NCBI GenBank assembly: GCA_029549985.1
Contig: JAKPIB010000022.1
Location: 1-64,000 of the forward strand
DNA: 64,000 nt
Source: Bacillota bacterium
Lineage (GTDB): Bacteria; Bacillota; Clostridia; Caldicoprobacterales; DTU083
Direction: 5' to 3'
Numbering within the stretch: position 1 is the first letter of the stretch; every line of letters starts with the position of its first letter. The translations under genes were made by a program, and so were the position numbers. Positions 18,145-27,062 of the stretch are shown piece after piece. The notes below the pieces were generated by a model. That model saw nothing but the letters and a program-made list of their open reading frames with translations. It was not told the origin of the DNA and ran no database searches.

Positions 18145-18666
18145 CTACTCGTATCTATAATACTCATTTATAATCTTGTTATCAAAGGTGTAGATGATAT
18201 CTCCATTGGGGACTTCATTTTCTTCACGAGTCATATCCCATCCCGCTTCTGTATTGCGTTTTATAAATTCTTCAACTGCACTGTCAAATTGCTCACGAGT
18301 GATATTAAAGTGCTTGATAAACGAAACCAGCAGCATTTCTTCTCGTTCTCCTCCGCTTATTTCTTCCTCAAACCACTCGTCATATTCGCTCCATTGCTCC
18401 TCATTTAATAACCCTGCTGTGAACTCACCCCATAAAATATAATATATCTTTCTGTATTTACGTCCAGCGAAATATTCATCATCATCTTGTGGATCAAGTT
18501 TAAATGACCCAGGCTGGTATACAGGAAGCTTGCCATATTTAGGATGGAATGTCACGGCTGGGTCGGAGTCAGGTGTTGGGCTGAGGCTTGAACTTAGTAT
18601 AGGATGCAATGAACGATTCATTGCATCCCATTTTTGTGTCTTATGATGTAAAGATTCTGTCTTCAA
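18145..18666 (-). CDS. Hypothetical protein in AT-rich DNA, possibly truncated at its N-terminus
   Basis: Up to 173 residues. The C-terminal two thirds are acidic and rich in aromatic residues (YRKIYYILWGEFTAGLL, EEQWSEYDEWFEEEIS, FIKRNTEAGWDMTREEN) and look like a genuine folded domain. The N-terminal part, through SSSLSPTPDSDPA, resembles the linker of a lipoprotein whose signal peptide has been lost. Base composition is clearly more AT-rich than its neighbours. A perfect 11-bp inverted repeat sits inside the first 25 codons, and no good ribosome binding site is seen. It follows yhaN by 30 bases on the same strand. I recognise no function; it may be a remnant of a transferred gene. Confidence 0.5.
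   Translation of the reverse strand: MKTESLHHKTQKWDAMNRSLHPILSSSLSPTPDSDPAVTFHPKYGKLPVYQPGSFKLDPQDDDEYFAGRKYRKIYYILWGEFTAGLLNEEQWSEYDEWFEEEISGGEREEMLLVSFIKHFNITREQFDSAVEEFIKRNTEAGWDMTREENEVPNGDIIYTFDNKIINEYYRYE
18602..18628. repeat. Perfect 11-bp inverted repeat
   Basis: GGATGCAATGA and TCATTGCATCC separated by five bases, at the 5' end of the hypothetical gene just after yhaN. A CATTTTT run follows it on the plus strand. It could be a transcription terminator pointing rightwards or a relic at a deletion or insertion junction. Confidence 0.7.
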
Positions 18667-18696
18667 TGCAAAGGTTCATGAGAGCTTATGGAACTG

Positions 18697-21585
18697 CTAC
18701 AAGATCAGGGGAGGTTTTAAGTGGTCATACAACCTTTCGGCATCCGACAGGGTGAATACTCCCCGCTCCAGCTTCCAGTACTGGCAATCCCCCGCTTCAT
18801 CCTCAAGCAGCTGTACCATATGGGGATGGCATGTCATGACGAAGATCTGGTGGGTCTCGCTCAGCCTCCTGAGTATCCTTACCGCGTTTCTAAGGTGGCG
18901 AGCATCGAAATTCACAAAGGAATCATCGATTATGACCGGAGCCGGTTTTGAATCCTTTATCCTGCCCAGCCTTACTGCCAGGAAGACCTGCTCCTGGGTG
19001 CCCCGGCTGAGGATGCTGACGCTGTCCTGCCTGGTACCGTCATCGAGCCTGAAGGAGTAATCGATGCTGCTCAGGTCCTCGCAGGGCGCGATCTCCGCAT
19101 ACTCTCCTCCTGTCAGCTCGAACAGGATGTCCCTGGCGCTGCTCAGGAGCTCTTCGCCCATCTTTTTCAGGAAGGTTTGCTTTATCTCACTGCACAGGAT
19201 AGCAGCTGCCTTGTTGACGGCATACTTATAGGCCAGGGGCCTTAAGCCGGCCTGCCCTTTTGCGATCATCCGATGGGCTTCTTCCAGCTTGTCTGTCAGA
19301 GCCAGGGCTTTCAGCCTGTCATTGGCGGATTGGATCTGCTTTACCAGGTCGAGCTGGCCTGCCTTCATAGCATCCAGCTCCTGCCTTGCCGCAGCCAGGC
19401 TGTCCCGGGCGCTGTCCCGGGAGCCGAAGCTGTCATGCCACTCAAAAAGGTATTCGGTCACGGATCCGTTTTTGATATACCCTGCCAGCTCTGCCGCACT
19501 GCGAAGCCTTTCAGCGCCAGCAGCCCGTTGCACTGCCCTGGACAGCTCATCCTTTTCCCGGACCAGGTACTTGTACTCCCTGACGTACTCCGATTTCTCC
19601 AGAAATGAGCTCACTGCCGCGCTCAAGGGCTCAACTTCAAAGCCCGGGCCCATCAGGTCAAGCAGCTTTGCCTTTATCTCAGACATGCTTATATTCAGCT
19701 TGTTCAGTTCCAATGCCTTTTCAAGCAGGCTGTGCCATTTCTCCGTCCTATGCCTTATCCTGTCCCAATCGCTCAGGTCAAGCTCAAAAGGCTCAGCCCC
19801 GCCTATCCCGGTGCCTGTAATGCCGTCCGGGCTGGCAGGTGAAATGGTGTCAAGCAATCCGGTGATCTTGCCTGCCTCGTCCAGGATGGACCGCTCCAGG
19901 CCGTTTATTCTTTCCAGGCTGCCTTTATACTTCAAGAGCCTAACTTTTACCTCCATGAGCCTGCGGAAGCAGTCCAGGGTCATATCAGGGCTCAGGTCTC
20001 CTGCTATGCCCAGCTCTTTTCTGATGCCTTCCAGCCTGTCCTCTATCTCACTTGACTCGGCCTGCAGCTCGTCTATCCTTCGCTTGGTTTCAGCGAGCCG
20101 GTCATTTATATCATCAAGCTCCGCTTTAGCTTGCTCCTGCCTGATAAGAACTTCCTTCCCCGCCTGGCCTCTTGACAAGGTAAGCAATAATGCGACAGCT
20201 ATGCCGCCTATACCGACTATAAGGCCGATAGGCCAGTATAGCAATGAGAGCCCTATACCGGCTATAGCTGAAGCGATCATGGCTGCCACATACGGCCGGA
20301 TGGAAGCTGGCCCTGCCAGGGCAGACAAGCGGTCAAGCTCCTTTTGGCATTTCCCCTGCTCCCTGGTATACTGATCCAGTTCCAGATGCAGCCCTCTTTC
20401 CTCTTCACTGATCTGCTTTGCCCTGTCTGCCAGCTTCATAAGCTCCGATTCACGGGCAGGATCGAGAGTGAGCCCCTCAATGCGGCTGAATTCCGCATCA
20501 GAAGGCGCAAGGCCCAGATTTTCAAGCTGAAGGATGATCGCACTCTTTTCGTTGGCTGCTTCCTTTTTCAGTTCAGCCAGTCCGACCAGCCTCTCGTCGA
20601 TCATGGGCAGCCTTCTATAGGCCTCAGACAGCCTGTCACGCAGGCCAAGGAGCAGATCGACGGTGCTGCCGGCATCCATACCCTCGTCCAGCTCTGACTT
20701 GATGACCGTCAGCATACTGTCCCGCTTGTCTGAAATGCCTTTATACTCATCGAAATATTCCTTTACTGTGATGCTGTTCTCCCACGGAAGATCATCCGGT
20801 ATGCCGCCGCCCGGGTGGTGGTCCAGCCCGGCTGTAAGGTCCTTTATCCTCTGTATGTCATCAAAGGTGTTTACCAGGCATTCCAGCACTTCACACCTGG
20901 CCTCACTCAGCCTGATGCTTTCCCCCAGGCTCCGGTTTTCCATCTCAAGCTCTTCAAGCGTTTGCCTTTCAACCCGGTAGGCATCTACCTGTTTGAGGGC
21001 CTCCGCCTTTCTCCTGCGGCCTTCATCTATCTGGGCTGAATAAGACTTCAGCTTTTTGACCGTCGGTTTGCCGTCTTTGCCCCCAATATCATTGGCCCTG
21101 CTCAGGAACATTTCCTCAAGGCGGGGTATGCCTGCTATGTCGCTCAAGCCGGCACCAAGCAAGGCCGACTGGAGCTGACGGATGCCGTCCTTCCCCTCCA
21201 GGTCCGGGGGCAGGGCGGTCAGCTGGTCAAGGATTATGGTATAGAGATGCCTGTATGTAAACTCGTCAGGATAGAGATCCCCTATGGCATACTTCTTGTC
21301 AAAGTCCGAAAACAGGACCGGGGCAGAATGGCCTTCCAGCCTGAGCCTGCAAAGGTCCTTTGATCCATCCGGAACGATATCCGCCTCCACCCTGTATGTG
21401 GTCTTCGCAGGCGGTATCTGGCCGCTCCTGGGGAACCCGCTGCAAAGGTAGCGGAGCACCTTCATAAAGGTGCTTTTGCCCGAGCGGTTCCTGCCGCCTA
21501 CCACTACTATACCGGGCTTTATGTCGTCAAGGGTCTGATTGCGCAGGATACCAAAGTCCCCTATATACAGCCGCTTGATCCACAT
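18697..21585 (-). CDS. yhaN: YhaN-like SMC/SbcC-type ATPase
   Basis: 962 residues. An N-terminal P-loop GGRNRSGKST follows MWIKRLYIGDFGILRN, the typical opening of SbcC/Rad50-like proteins. Long coiled-coils fill the middle (about 170-440 and 480-750), interrupted near 430-465 by two hydrophobic stretches (IRPYVAAMIASAIAGIGL, LIVGIGGIAVALLLT) that are a YhaN trait and suggest membrane association. The C-terminal ABC signature LSRGTQEQVFLAVRLG and Walker B PVIIDDSFVNFD complete the head. The start at 21585 is one base after the yhaO stop, with CAGGTGA just upstream; an upstream in-frame start would overlap yhaO. It works with the YhaO phosphoesterase in DNA repair, by analogy with SbcCD. Confidence 0.9.
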   Translation of the reverse strand: MWIKRLYIGDFGILRNQTLDDIKPGIVVVGGRNRSGKSTFMKVLRYLCSGFPRSGQIPPAKTTYRVEADIVPDGSKDLCRLRLEGHSAPVLFSDFDKKYAIGDLYPDEFTYRHLYTIILDQLTALPPDLEGKDGIRQLQSALLGAGLSDIAGIPRLEEMFLSRANDIGGKDGKPTVKKLKSYSAQIDEGRRRKAEALKQVDAYRVERQTLEELEMENRSLGESIRLSEARCEVLECLVNTFDDIQRIKDLTAGLDHHPGGGIPDDLPWENSITVKEYFDEYKGISDKRDSMLTVIKSELDEGMDAGSTVDLLLGLRDRLSEAYRRLPMIDERLVGLAELKKEAANEKSAIILQLENLGLAPSDAEFSRIEGLTLDPARESELMKLADRAKQISEEERGLHLELDQYTREQGKCQKELDRLSALAGPASIRPYVAAMIASAIAGIGLSLLYWPIGLIVGIGGIAVALLLTLSRGQAGKEVLIRQEQAKAELDDINDRLAETKRRIDELQAESSEIEDRLEGIRKELGIAGDLSPDMTLDCFRRLMEVKVRLLKYKGSLERINGLERSILDEAGKITGLLDTISPASPDGITGTGIGGAEPFELDLSDWDRIRHRTEKWHSLLEKALELNKLNISMSEIKAKLLDLMGPGFEVEPLSAAVSSFLEKSEYVREYKYLVREKDELSRAVQRAAGAERLRSAAELAGYIKNGSVTEYLFEWHDSFGSRDSARDSLAAARQELDAMKAGQLDLVKQIQSANDRLKALALTDKLEEAHRMIAKGQAGLRPLAYKYAVNKAAAILCSEIKQTFLKKMGEELLSSARDILFELTGGEYAEIAPCEDLSSIDYSFRLDDGTRQDSVSILSRGTQEQVFLAVRLGRIKDSKPAPVIIDDSFVNFDARHLRNAVRILRRLSETHQIFVMTCHPHMVQLLEDEAGDCQYWKLERGVFTLSDAERLYDHLKPPLIL

Positions 21586-21586
21586 A

Positions 21587-22984
21587 TCAGTCACCTGCCT
21601 TTTCCGGGATATTTTCAAGTATCAACTGGCGGGCATCCTGAATGATGGACCTTAGTGTCTCATCATCGAGGAAAAGCCTGTTGTAAAGCCTTTCCTCATC
21701 CGTTTCCTCATGATCCCCTGAGCCCTGCCATACGAGCCCCAGCTCGGATTTGAGCTGTCTGGCCTTGCCTTCATCCGTCAGCAGCTCGGCTGCAGACCTT
21801 TCCAGGAGCTCAAGCAGGGTTTTGTGCTCGGCAAGCGCCTGGTCCGTGAGAGGGCTGCCTGTCCTGATAACGATAGAATCGGTCCATACAAAAGGCCTGA
21901 GATTGTCCAGCCTTCTTCGCAGGGACTGGGTGATGTCAGCCTCGTCGCCCTCTCCAAGGCTCTTCAGAGCCCGGTTGAGGCTGCCCCTGCCGGTTATGAC
22001 CCATCTGACCGCATAGCCTTCGATCTCCTTAAGGTCATCAGGCTCATTCAGGCCGGTATAGACTCCAGGCATAAGTGGACCGGCACTATCCGCCATCCCG
22101 TCTGCTTCCGGGCCGTCAAAGCCCTGGGCAATGCTGCCGGCCATGCTGATCATATATGTCTCAAGGTCGTCGATGGTTTCGGCAGCATTCAGTTCAGCCG
22201 AGGATATGTCTATATGTACGGATCTGAACAAGACCGAAGATGTGATGAGGCGTTTCATGCTAATGATCTCAGTCCCATCGACCTCGACAAGGTAGCAGCC
22301 TCCCGGGCCTTCCTCCCCGAAGTCCCTGCCCTGGGTCGTACCGGGATAGGCGATTACCGGCTTGTCCTCGTTTATGATCTCCGGCCTGTGGATATGGCCC
22401 AGTGCCCAGTAGTGGATGTTCGGCACTTTCATCAGATCTGAAGCCGTTGAAGGTATGTAGTTGCCGCCTGCCTCAAGCTGGGTATGGAGCATGGCTATGT
22501 TGAACACGCCGTCGCCCGGAAGGTCGAAGCTCCGGTATATTGGCTTCCGGATCCATTGTGTATCATATGACTGGCCTATTACTCTGGCAATCACCCTGCC
22601 CTTGTCTTCGACCTCAAACACCGAAGGCGAATCAGCCCTGCAGATATGCACATTTGGGGTAGGGGCGAACAGCTCCTGGTTTTCCCTGAGCGGGTCATGA
22701 TTGCCGGCTGCAACGTAAACATCTATGCCTTTTTCATCCAGCATCCGGCACATGTCTACAAACAGGCGGTTGGCGTATACATTCCTGGATTCTCTGTCAT
22801 ACAGGTCACCGGAGATCAGTATGAATCTTGCCTGATGCTCAACTGCTTTACGGCAGAGCTTTTCAAAGGCCTTGTATACGGCCTTCCGGCAGTGGTCCGC
22901 TGGCCCTCCTTCCTCTGCGCCGTCAATATGCAGCATGCTGCCTAAATGGATATCGGCAGCATGTATGAATCGAAATCGGTCCAA
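21587..22984 (-). CDS. yhaO: YhaO-like metallophosphoesterase, SbcD family
   Basis: 465 residues. The N-terminal calcineurin-like nuclease domain shows all metal motifs: FIHAADIHLG, ILISGDLYDRE, VAAGNHDP, MLHTQLE and WALGHIHRPE. The C-terminal half is a capping and partner-binding region. The start is a TTG at 22984 preceded by AAGGGGG at a spacing of 8. It overlaps or abuts yhaN, which implies a stoichiometric complex. The upstream gap to the CotH-like gene is 51 bases and contains a perfect TATAAT (23023-23028) without a good -35. Confidence 0.92.
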   Translation of the reverse strand: MDRFRFIHAADIHLGSMLHIDGAEEGGPADHCRKAVYKAFEKLCRKAVEHQARFILISGDLYDRESRNVYANRLFVDMCRMLDEKGIDVYVAAGNHDPLRENQELFAPTPNVHICRADSPSVFEVEDKGRVIARVIGQSYDTQWIRKPIYRSFDLPGDGVFNIAMLHTQLEAGGNYIPSTASDLMKVPNIHYWALGHIHRPEIINEDKPVIAYPGTTQGRDFGEEGPGGCYLVEVDGTEIISMKRLITSSVLFRSVHIDISSAELNAAETIDDLETYMISMAGSIAQGFDGPEADGMADSAGPLMPGVYTGLNEPDDLKEIEGYAVRWVITGRGSLNRALKSLGEGDEADITQSLRRRLDNLRPFVWTDSIVIRTGSPLTDQALAEHKTLLELLERSAAELLTDEGKARQLKSELGLVWQGSGDHEETDEERLYNRLFLDDETLRSIIQDARQLILENIPEKAGD

Positions 22985-23035
22985 GCTGCATACCCCCTTG
23001 TCCCTTGTTTTTATCTGATGCCATTATATCATGCT

Positions 23036-25156
23036 TTACCTGAGCGGCGATCTGGTCTTTGAAACAAACAGCAGCACTCCGGTGATCATCAGCAATCCGA
23101 CCAGGACTGCGGCGATCATAAAGCCGTTCGTGCCTGGACCTGCCGGGACGGCAGACGGGTCCAGTGGCTCAAAGACAGCCTTTATCTCCTGGGGGCCGTC
23201 AAGATACAGGGTTATCGTTTCCGACTGCCTCTCCTCCTCCGGTATCTTGCCGCCTACCCAGCCGGCGAAGCGGTAGCCTGCATAAGCATGGGCTGTCAGG
23301 GTAGTGGGCATAGACCTGAAATACATTCCGCTGAAGGGGTAAGGATCGGCCGGCACCCCGGGCGTGCCCTCCTTTATGTCAACGGTATTTACCTGGATAT
23401 AACCTCCCGCCTTATTGCAGTCAAGGGTAAGCCTGCTCGTCCCGCCCAGCCTGAGCACACCATTGAGCTGGGTGTACAAGGACCCGGGCCTGTTGCTTGC
23501 AAATATCCTGAGTTCATCGACCTTGCCGCGCCAGTCACCGATAGATCCGTGGGAGTTCCACCGGTTTATATGCTCCTCGATCTCCGATTCATACAAGGCC
23601 TCATATTTGTTGATCATGTCGATCACCCTGGCCGGGGCAAAGGTCGTGTTCAGGTGGTCTGTAAAGCGGATGACAAAGGCCTGCTTGAACTCCTCATTTT
23701 GCATCAGGCTGCGAAACAGGAAGGTTGACCAGTCGGGGTTGGGCCAGGAAGTGCCTCCTTCCTGCATGGCAAAGGCCAGGGTCTGGTGGTTGTAGCCCCC
23801 GCCCTCATACAGGCCGAAACCGAAGTCCGTGTCATAGACCATCCAGCGCCAGCGCCCGTCCAGGTAGCCTGCGCCTTCTATATACTGATCGGTCCTGACC
23901 CGCCAGAACTTTATATTGTTGCCGGGCCAGTCGTCATTGCCGTAGTATATCTGGCTTATCTGGTAGTCTATATAGTTGTCCACATCCATCTGGGTCTTTA
24001 TATACTCGTAGTGGCTGCTCACCCTTATATCCCTGGTGCCGATGTATTCCAGCATTTGATGATAGTGGGCTTCGTCCCCGCTGGCTCCTTCGCTGAGCCA
24101 GCCGTCGCCTTCCAGGATGACGACCCGGTTTTCGTCCACGTCATACTTGTTTTTTATATAGAACCGGTCCAACCGCTCCCGGATATTCTGAAAGCCCCAG
24201 TATTCGCCGTTTAGAAATACGATGGCAGGCCTGCTGGCCTGAATGTCCAGGCCGGTGTGGGCAATCAGATCCTGCATCAGGGCATCGCGGAAGTAGGCAT
24301 ACCAGTAGTCATTGCCACCGTTTCTCAGGAGCAGCCGCTTGAATTCGGCCAGGGTAGTCCCGTCAGCCTTCTTAAGGCCCGGGAAGATCTCATACTTTAT
24401 GTTTTTTTCAGTATCGTACTCTGATTTAGCATAGATCCGCAGGGACTTCTGGGCGGTTGCCCGGCTGGCCCCGCCATGTATCCTTATGCCTACGTTCAGG
24501 TCAAAGGCCAATGTCCCATCAGTCTCGAAAAACTCGATATGGGCGGGCCGCTCCCAGTTTGCGCCCCGCTGCATGTAGTTGGCATTCCTTTCGTAATCCG
24601 GTTTCCCCGGGTCATAGTTGTCGTCGTATATCTTGCCTGGCACGTAGATACCCCGTTCATAGCCGAAGAAGTCGTCCGGGTCTCCTACTATGGATATCAC
24701 GGGAAAGGTGTACCTGCCGCTTTTTTCAGGATCGACAAAATAGGTGTGGGTTATGACATCGCTGGGCTCCAGGTCGGGGCTGTAGACCCTTGCCCTTACG
24801 ACCGTCCCCTTGTATACCTTGCCTCTGGGCTGGCTGTAGTTTGGGGCGGTCCGGATCGCTGAGAAATGATTGGGCTCACTGGTCCTGTTCCGGATCGTTA
24901 TGGGTGTAGTGTATACAAGGGAGCTCTCATCCGGCACAGAGCCATCCAGTGTATAGTATATGACCGCATTCTCTTCCTTGGTGGACAAGGTGAGCTGGAA
25001 GGGCTCGCTGTACCAGCCGCTTTTATGGGAAAACACAGGGGCCATTGCCCTGTGATCCCCGGCCTTGGCTGATGATCCGCCAATACCGGGCAAAAGGAAG
25101 GCGATAAGCAGGACTCCGGCTAAAAGATATGCGGCCAGGTTTCTTATTGACCTCAT
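23036..25156 (-). CDS. CotH-kinase family surface protein with beta-hexosaminidase-type C-terminal domain and membrane anchor
   Basis: 706 residues. A signal peptide (about 1-31) is followed by a chitobiase/beta-hexosaminidase C-terminal-like domain (VIYYTLDGSVPDESSLVYT, about 45-140), then a CotH protein-kinase-like domain (about 150-540) with IRIHGGASR, KRLLLRNGGND, FLNGEYWGFQNIRERLD and the metal motif VYDTDFGFGLYEGG. Next come a beta repeat (about 590-665, with YRFAGWVGGKI) and a C-terminal transmembrane helix with an RSPLR tail. CotH proteins phosphorylate spore-coat proteins in Bacillus, but the domain is also common in cellulolytic anaerobes with unknown targets; here the protein is anchored outside. 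It follows radC by 30 bases. Confidence 0.88.
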   Translation of the reverse strand: MRSIRNLAAYLLAGVLLIAFLLPGIGGSSAKAGDHRAMAPVFSHKSGWYSEPFQLTLSTKEENAVIYYTLDGSVPDESSLVYTTPITIRNRTSEPNHFSAIRTAPNYSQPRGKVYKGTVVRARVYSPDLEPSDVITHTYFVDPEKSGRYTFPVISIVGDPDDFFGYERGIYVPGKIYDDNYDPGKPDYERNANYMQRGANWERPAHIEFFETDGTLAFDLNVGIRIHGGASRATAQKSLRIYAKSEYDTEKNIKYEIFPGLKKADGTTLAEFKRLLLRNGGNDYWYAYFRDALMQDLIAHTGLDIQASRPAIVFLNGEYWGFQNIRERLDRFYIKNKYDVDENRVVILEGDGWLSEGASGDEAHYHQMLEYIGTRDIRVSSHYEYIKTQMDVDNYIDYQISQIYYGNDDWPGNNIKFWRVRTDQYIEGAGYLDGRWRWMVYDTDFGFGLYEGGGYNHQTLAFAMQEGGTSWPNPDWSTFLFRSLMQNEEFKQAFVIRFTDHLNTTFAPARVIDMINKYEALYESEIEEHINRWNSHGSIGDWRGKVDELRIFASNRPGSLYTQLNGVLRLGGTSRLTLDCNKAGGYIQVNTVDIKEGTPGVPADPYPFSGMYFRSMPTTLTAHAYAGYRFAGWVGGKIPEEERQSETITLYLDGPQEIKAVFEPLDPSAVPAGPGTNGFMIAAVLVGLLMITGVLLFVSKTRSPLR

Positions 25157-25186
25157 GCTATACCCCCAAAGCTTAAAATCATACGG

Positions 25187-25852
25187 CTATATAAGGCCGT
25201 TGTCGGCAAAGCTGAAGTATTTTTCGCCTGCCACTATTATATGATCCATTACCCTGACATTTATGGTATCGCAGGCTGAGATGATCCTTTTGGTAGCTTC
25301 TATGTCTGCACTTGAAGGGTTCAGGCTGCCGCCCGGATGGTTGTGGGCGAGGATTATCCCCGTGGCCTGATGCCTGAGGGCTGCCTGGACGATCTCCCTC
25401 GGATAGACCGGCGCGGTATCGATCGTGCCCTCATGGACAAGGGCGGGATATGTCACCCTGTTCTGTGAGTCAAGGCATATAGCGTAAAAGACCTCGGAAA
25501 GCCTGCCACTGAAGAGGGGCACGACATATTCCCCGGCCAGCCTTGTGCTGCTGAGCTGAGGCCTGCTGCCCCACCTGTCGTTCAGATACCTGCGGCAGAG
25601 CTGGGGTATCATCGAAAGGAGTACAGCCGTGTTCTTGCCTACTCCCTTCAGCTTTTGCAGCTCCCTGGGGTCTGCCTCCAATACACCGGAAAGGGAACCA
25701 TACCTGTCTATCAGCTCATGAGCAAGCGGATTGGTGTCCTTTTGGGGTATTGCATAGAACAAAAGAAGCTCCAGGACCTGGTGGTTATCAAAGTTGTCCA
25801 GCCCTTCGTTCAGGAACCGGTTTTTTACCCTGTCCCTGTGACCTTCATGCAT
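25187..25852 (-). CDS. radC: RadC/MPN-domain DNA-repair-associated protein
   Basis: 221 residues. An N-terminal helix-hairpin-helix part (LQKLKGVGKNTAVLL) precedes a JAMM-like domain with the metal motif AHNHPGGSLNPSSADIE. The biological role of RadC is not settled. The ATG at 25852 is chosen because GGAGG lies 8 bases upstream; the GTG at 25861 would overlap that site. It is followed closely by the CotH-like gene on the same strand. Confidence 0.95.
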   Translation of the reverse strand: MHEGHRDRVKNRFLNEGLDNFDNHQVLELLLFYAIPQKDTNPLAHELIDRYGSLSGVLEADPRELQKLKGVGKNTAVLLSMIPQLCRRYLNDRWGSRPQLSSTRLAGEYVVPLFSGRLSEVFYAICLDSQNRVTYPALVHEGTIDTAPVYPREIVQAALRHQATGIILAHNHPGGSLNPSSADIEATKRIISACDTINVRVMDHIIVAGEKYFSFADNGLI

Positions 25853-25980
25853 GCCGGGCACCTCCGATATCGCTATCTTTTTTGTCTATATTCTACAAGC
25901 TGCCACCGAATCCTGCAAAAATTAACAAACATACACCAGGCATCAAGGGTCAATCACATAGGCAAAGGGCGGATCGGCAA

Positions 25981-26019
25981 AATAAAATACCGGAACCTGC
26001 CAAAGTCTCAGTCCCGGTA
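25981..26019 (-). terminator. Terminator of the HTH regulator gene
   Basis: Minus strand: TACCGGGAC / GTTCCGGTA stem with one mismatch and a 14-base loop, followed by TTTTATTTT, about 30-70 bases after the stop at 26051. Confidence 0.75.
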
Positions 26020-26050
26020 CCTTTAGGTGTAACGTGCGACTATTTTCATC

Positions 26051-26905
26051 TCATTCAGCCAGGCAGGCCTTGAGCCTGTCAACATAATTGCTGAGCTCTG
26101 CCAGCTTGTCAGTATCGGACAAGGCCAGGAAATCCCTGCATACGTTTGCAAGCTCATCATATCTGGCGCTCAGCCTGTCGAGCTCATCTCTGCTCCAATC
26201 CAGGCCGGAGCTGTTGCCCGCTGCCAGGCTGGACAGATCCCTGAGCCCTGCCATGAGGTCATGGAGGGTCGAAAGATTTATGGCCTTCAAGTTGTTCACA
26301 AGCTGCCCTACAAGCTCCAGGAACTGCCCGTCATTGCCCGCCAGGCCTTGCATGCTGCCTGATGCTATGCCCTTGATCCGCCTTCTGGTGTATGGGTTGA
26401 AGCATACGATGCCTTCCCGTTCCAGCTCCCTGATCACTTCCCTGACATAGTCAGGCTCCCTCGCAATGACGCTCCTGTACTTGTTTTGCAGCCTTATGAG
26501 CACCCGCTTGTCGCCTCCGCTGAGCCGGTTGGCGCAGCCCCTGACGGATTCGCCCCGCCCCTGGGCTATTAGCATCTCCCGCATCAGCTTCTTTGTCTCT
26601 GCAGGTGTGAAGGCCCTGCCAATGGCATCGCTCGTGAAGACCGTTTCCTCATCGCTGACAACGGTAGTGGATCTCCTGTCCTTCAGCTCATGGGCATGGA
26701 GATAGCGGTAGTAATAATTCCTGATCGTGTTGGCCTTCAGGCCGGACCGCTTCGCAACGGCCTCAAATGCCCTGATAATGGGGATCCTGCTCTCCCTTGC
26801 CCTGCCTACCTCCTCCTTCATCATAGACATAAGCTCAGGCTGCAGCTCCTGTCGTTTATTGGACCCTATATCCTGATAAAGGACCTGTCCCTTTTCCACT
26901 AACAT
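26051..26905 (-). CDS. Helix-turn-helix protein of unknown target, possibly RsfA-like
   Basis: About 284 residues. A helix-turn-helix or Myb-like segment lies at about residues 35-70 (AFEAVAKRSGLKANTIRNYY), recalling the DNA-binding part of the Bacillus sporulation regulator RsfA. A second basic region is AIGRAFTPAETKKLMREML, and the C-terminal half is alpha-helical and leucine-rich. The frame extends 12 codons further upstream, but the AAGGAGG site lies inside that extension, so translation starts at the ATG at 26905 (spacing short) or the GTG two codons later. TGTGTACACA overlaps the upstream edge of the ribosome binding site. No target or pathway can be assigned from sequence alone. Confidence 0.75.
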   Translation of the reverse strand: MLVEKGQVLYQDIGSNKRQELQPELMSMMKEEVGRARESRIPIIRAFEAVAKRSGLKANTIRNYYYRYLHAHELKDRRSTTVVSDEETVFTSDAIGRAFTPAETKKLMREMLIAQGRGESVRGCANRLSGGDKRVLIRLQNKYRSVIAREPDYVREVIRELEREGIVCFNPYTRRRIKGIASGSMQGLAGNDGQFLELVGQLVNNLKAINLSTLHDLMAGLRDLSSLAAGNSSGLDWSRDELDRLSARYDELANVCRDFLALSDTDKLAELSNYVDRLKACLAE

Positions 26906-26914
26906 CTTCCTCCT

Positions 26915-27022
26915 TGTGTACACAGTTAATAAAACAGCCACAAAATTCTAGGTATATTATTCTCAACATCAAACAGGTTTATTCCCTAAATATACCTATA
27001 TTTTAATATTTTTGTACACAAA
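26915..27022 (-). promoter_or_regulatory. Promoter with nested dyads upstream of the HTH gene
   Basis: Minus-strand promoter TTGATG (26967-26972), 16-base spacer, TAGAAT (26945-26950). A perfect palindrome TGTGTACACA lies at 26915-26924, just downstream of the expected transcription start. A near-palindrome, TTTGTACACAAA, lies at 27011-27022 with its centre 97 bases away. A perfect 10-bp inverted repeat, TAGGTATATT (26949-26958) with AATATACCTA (26989-26998), brackets the -35. This is consistent with autoregulation by the HTH protein. Confidence 0.6.
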
Positions 27023-27062
27023 GAGGATAACTTGGGATAGATGCATCTTTACAGATACAGGC

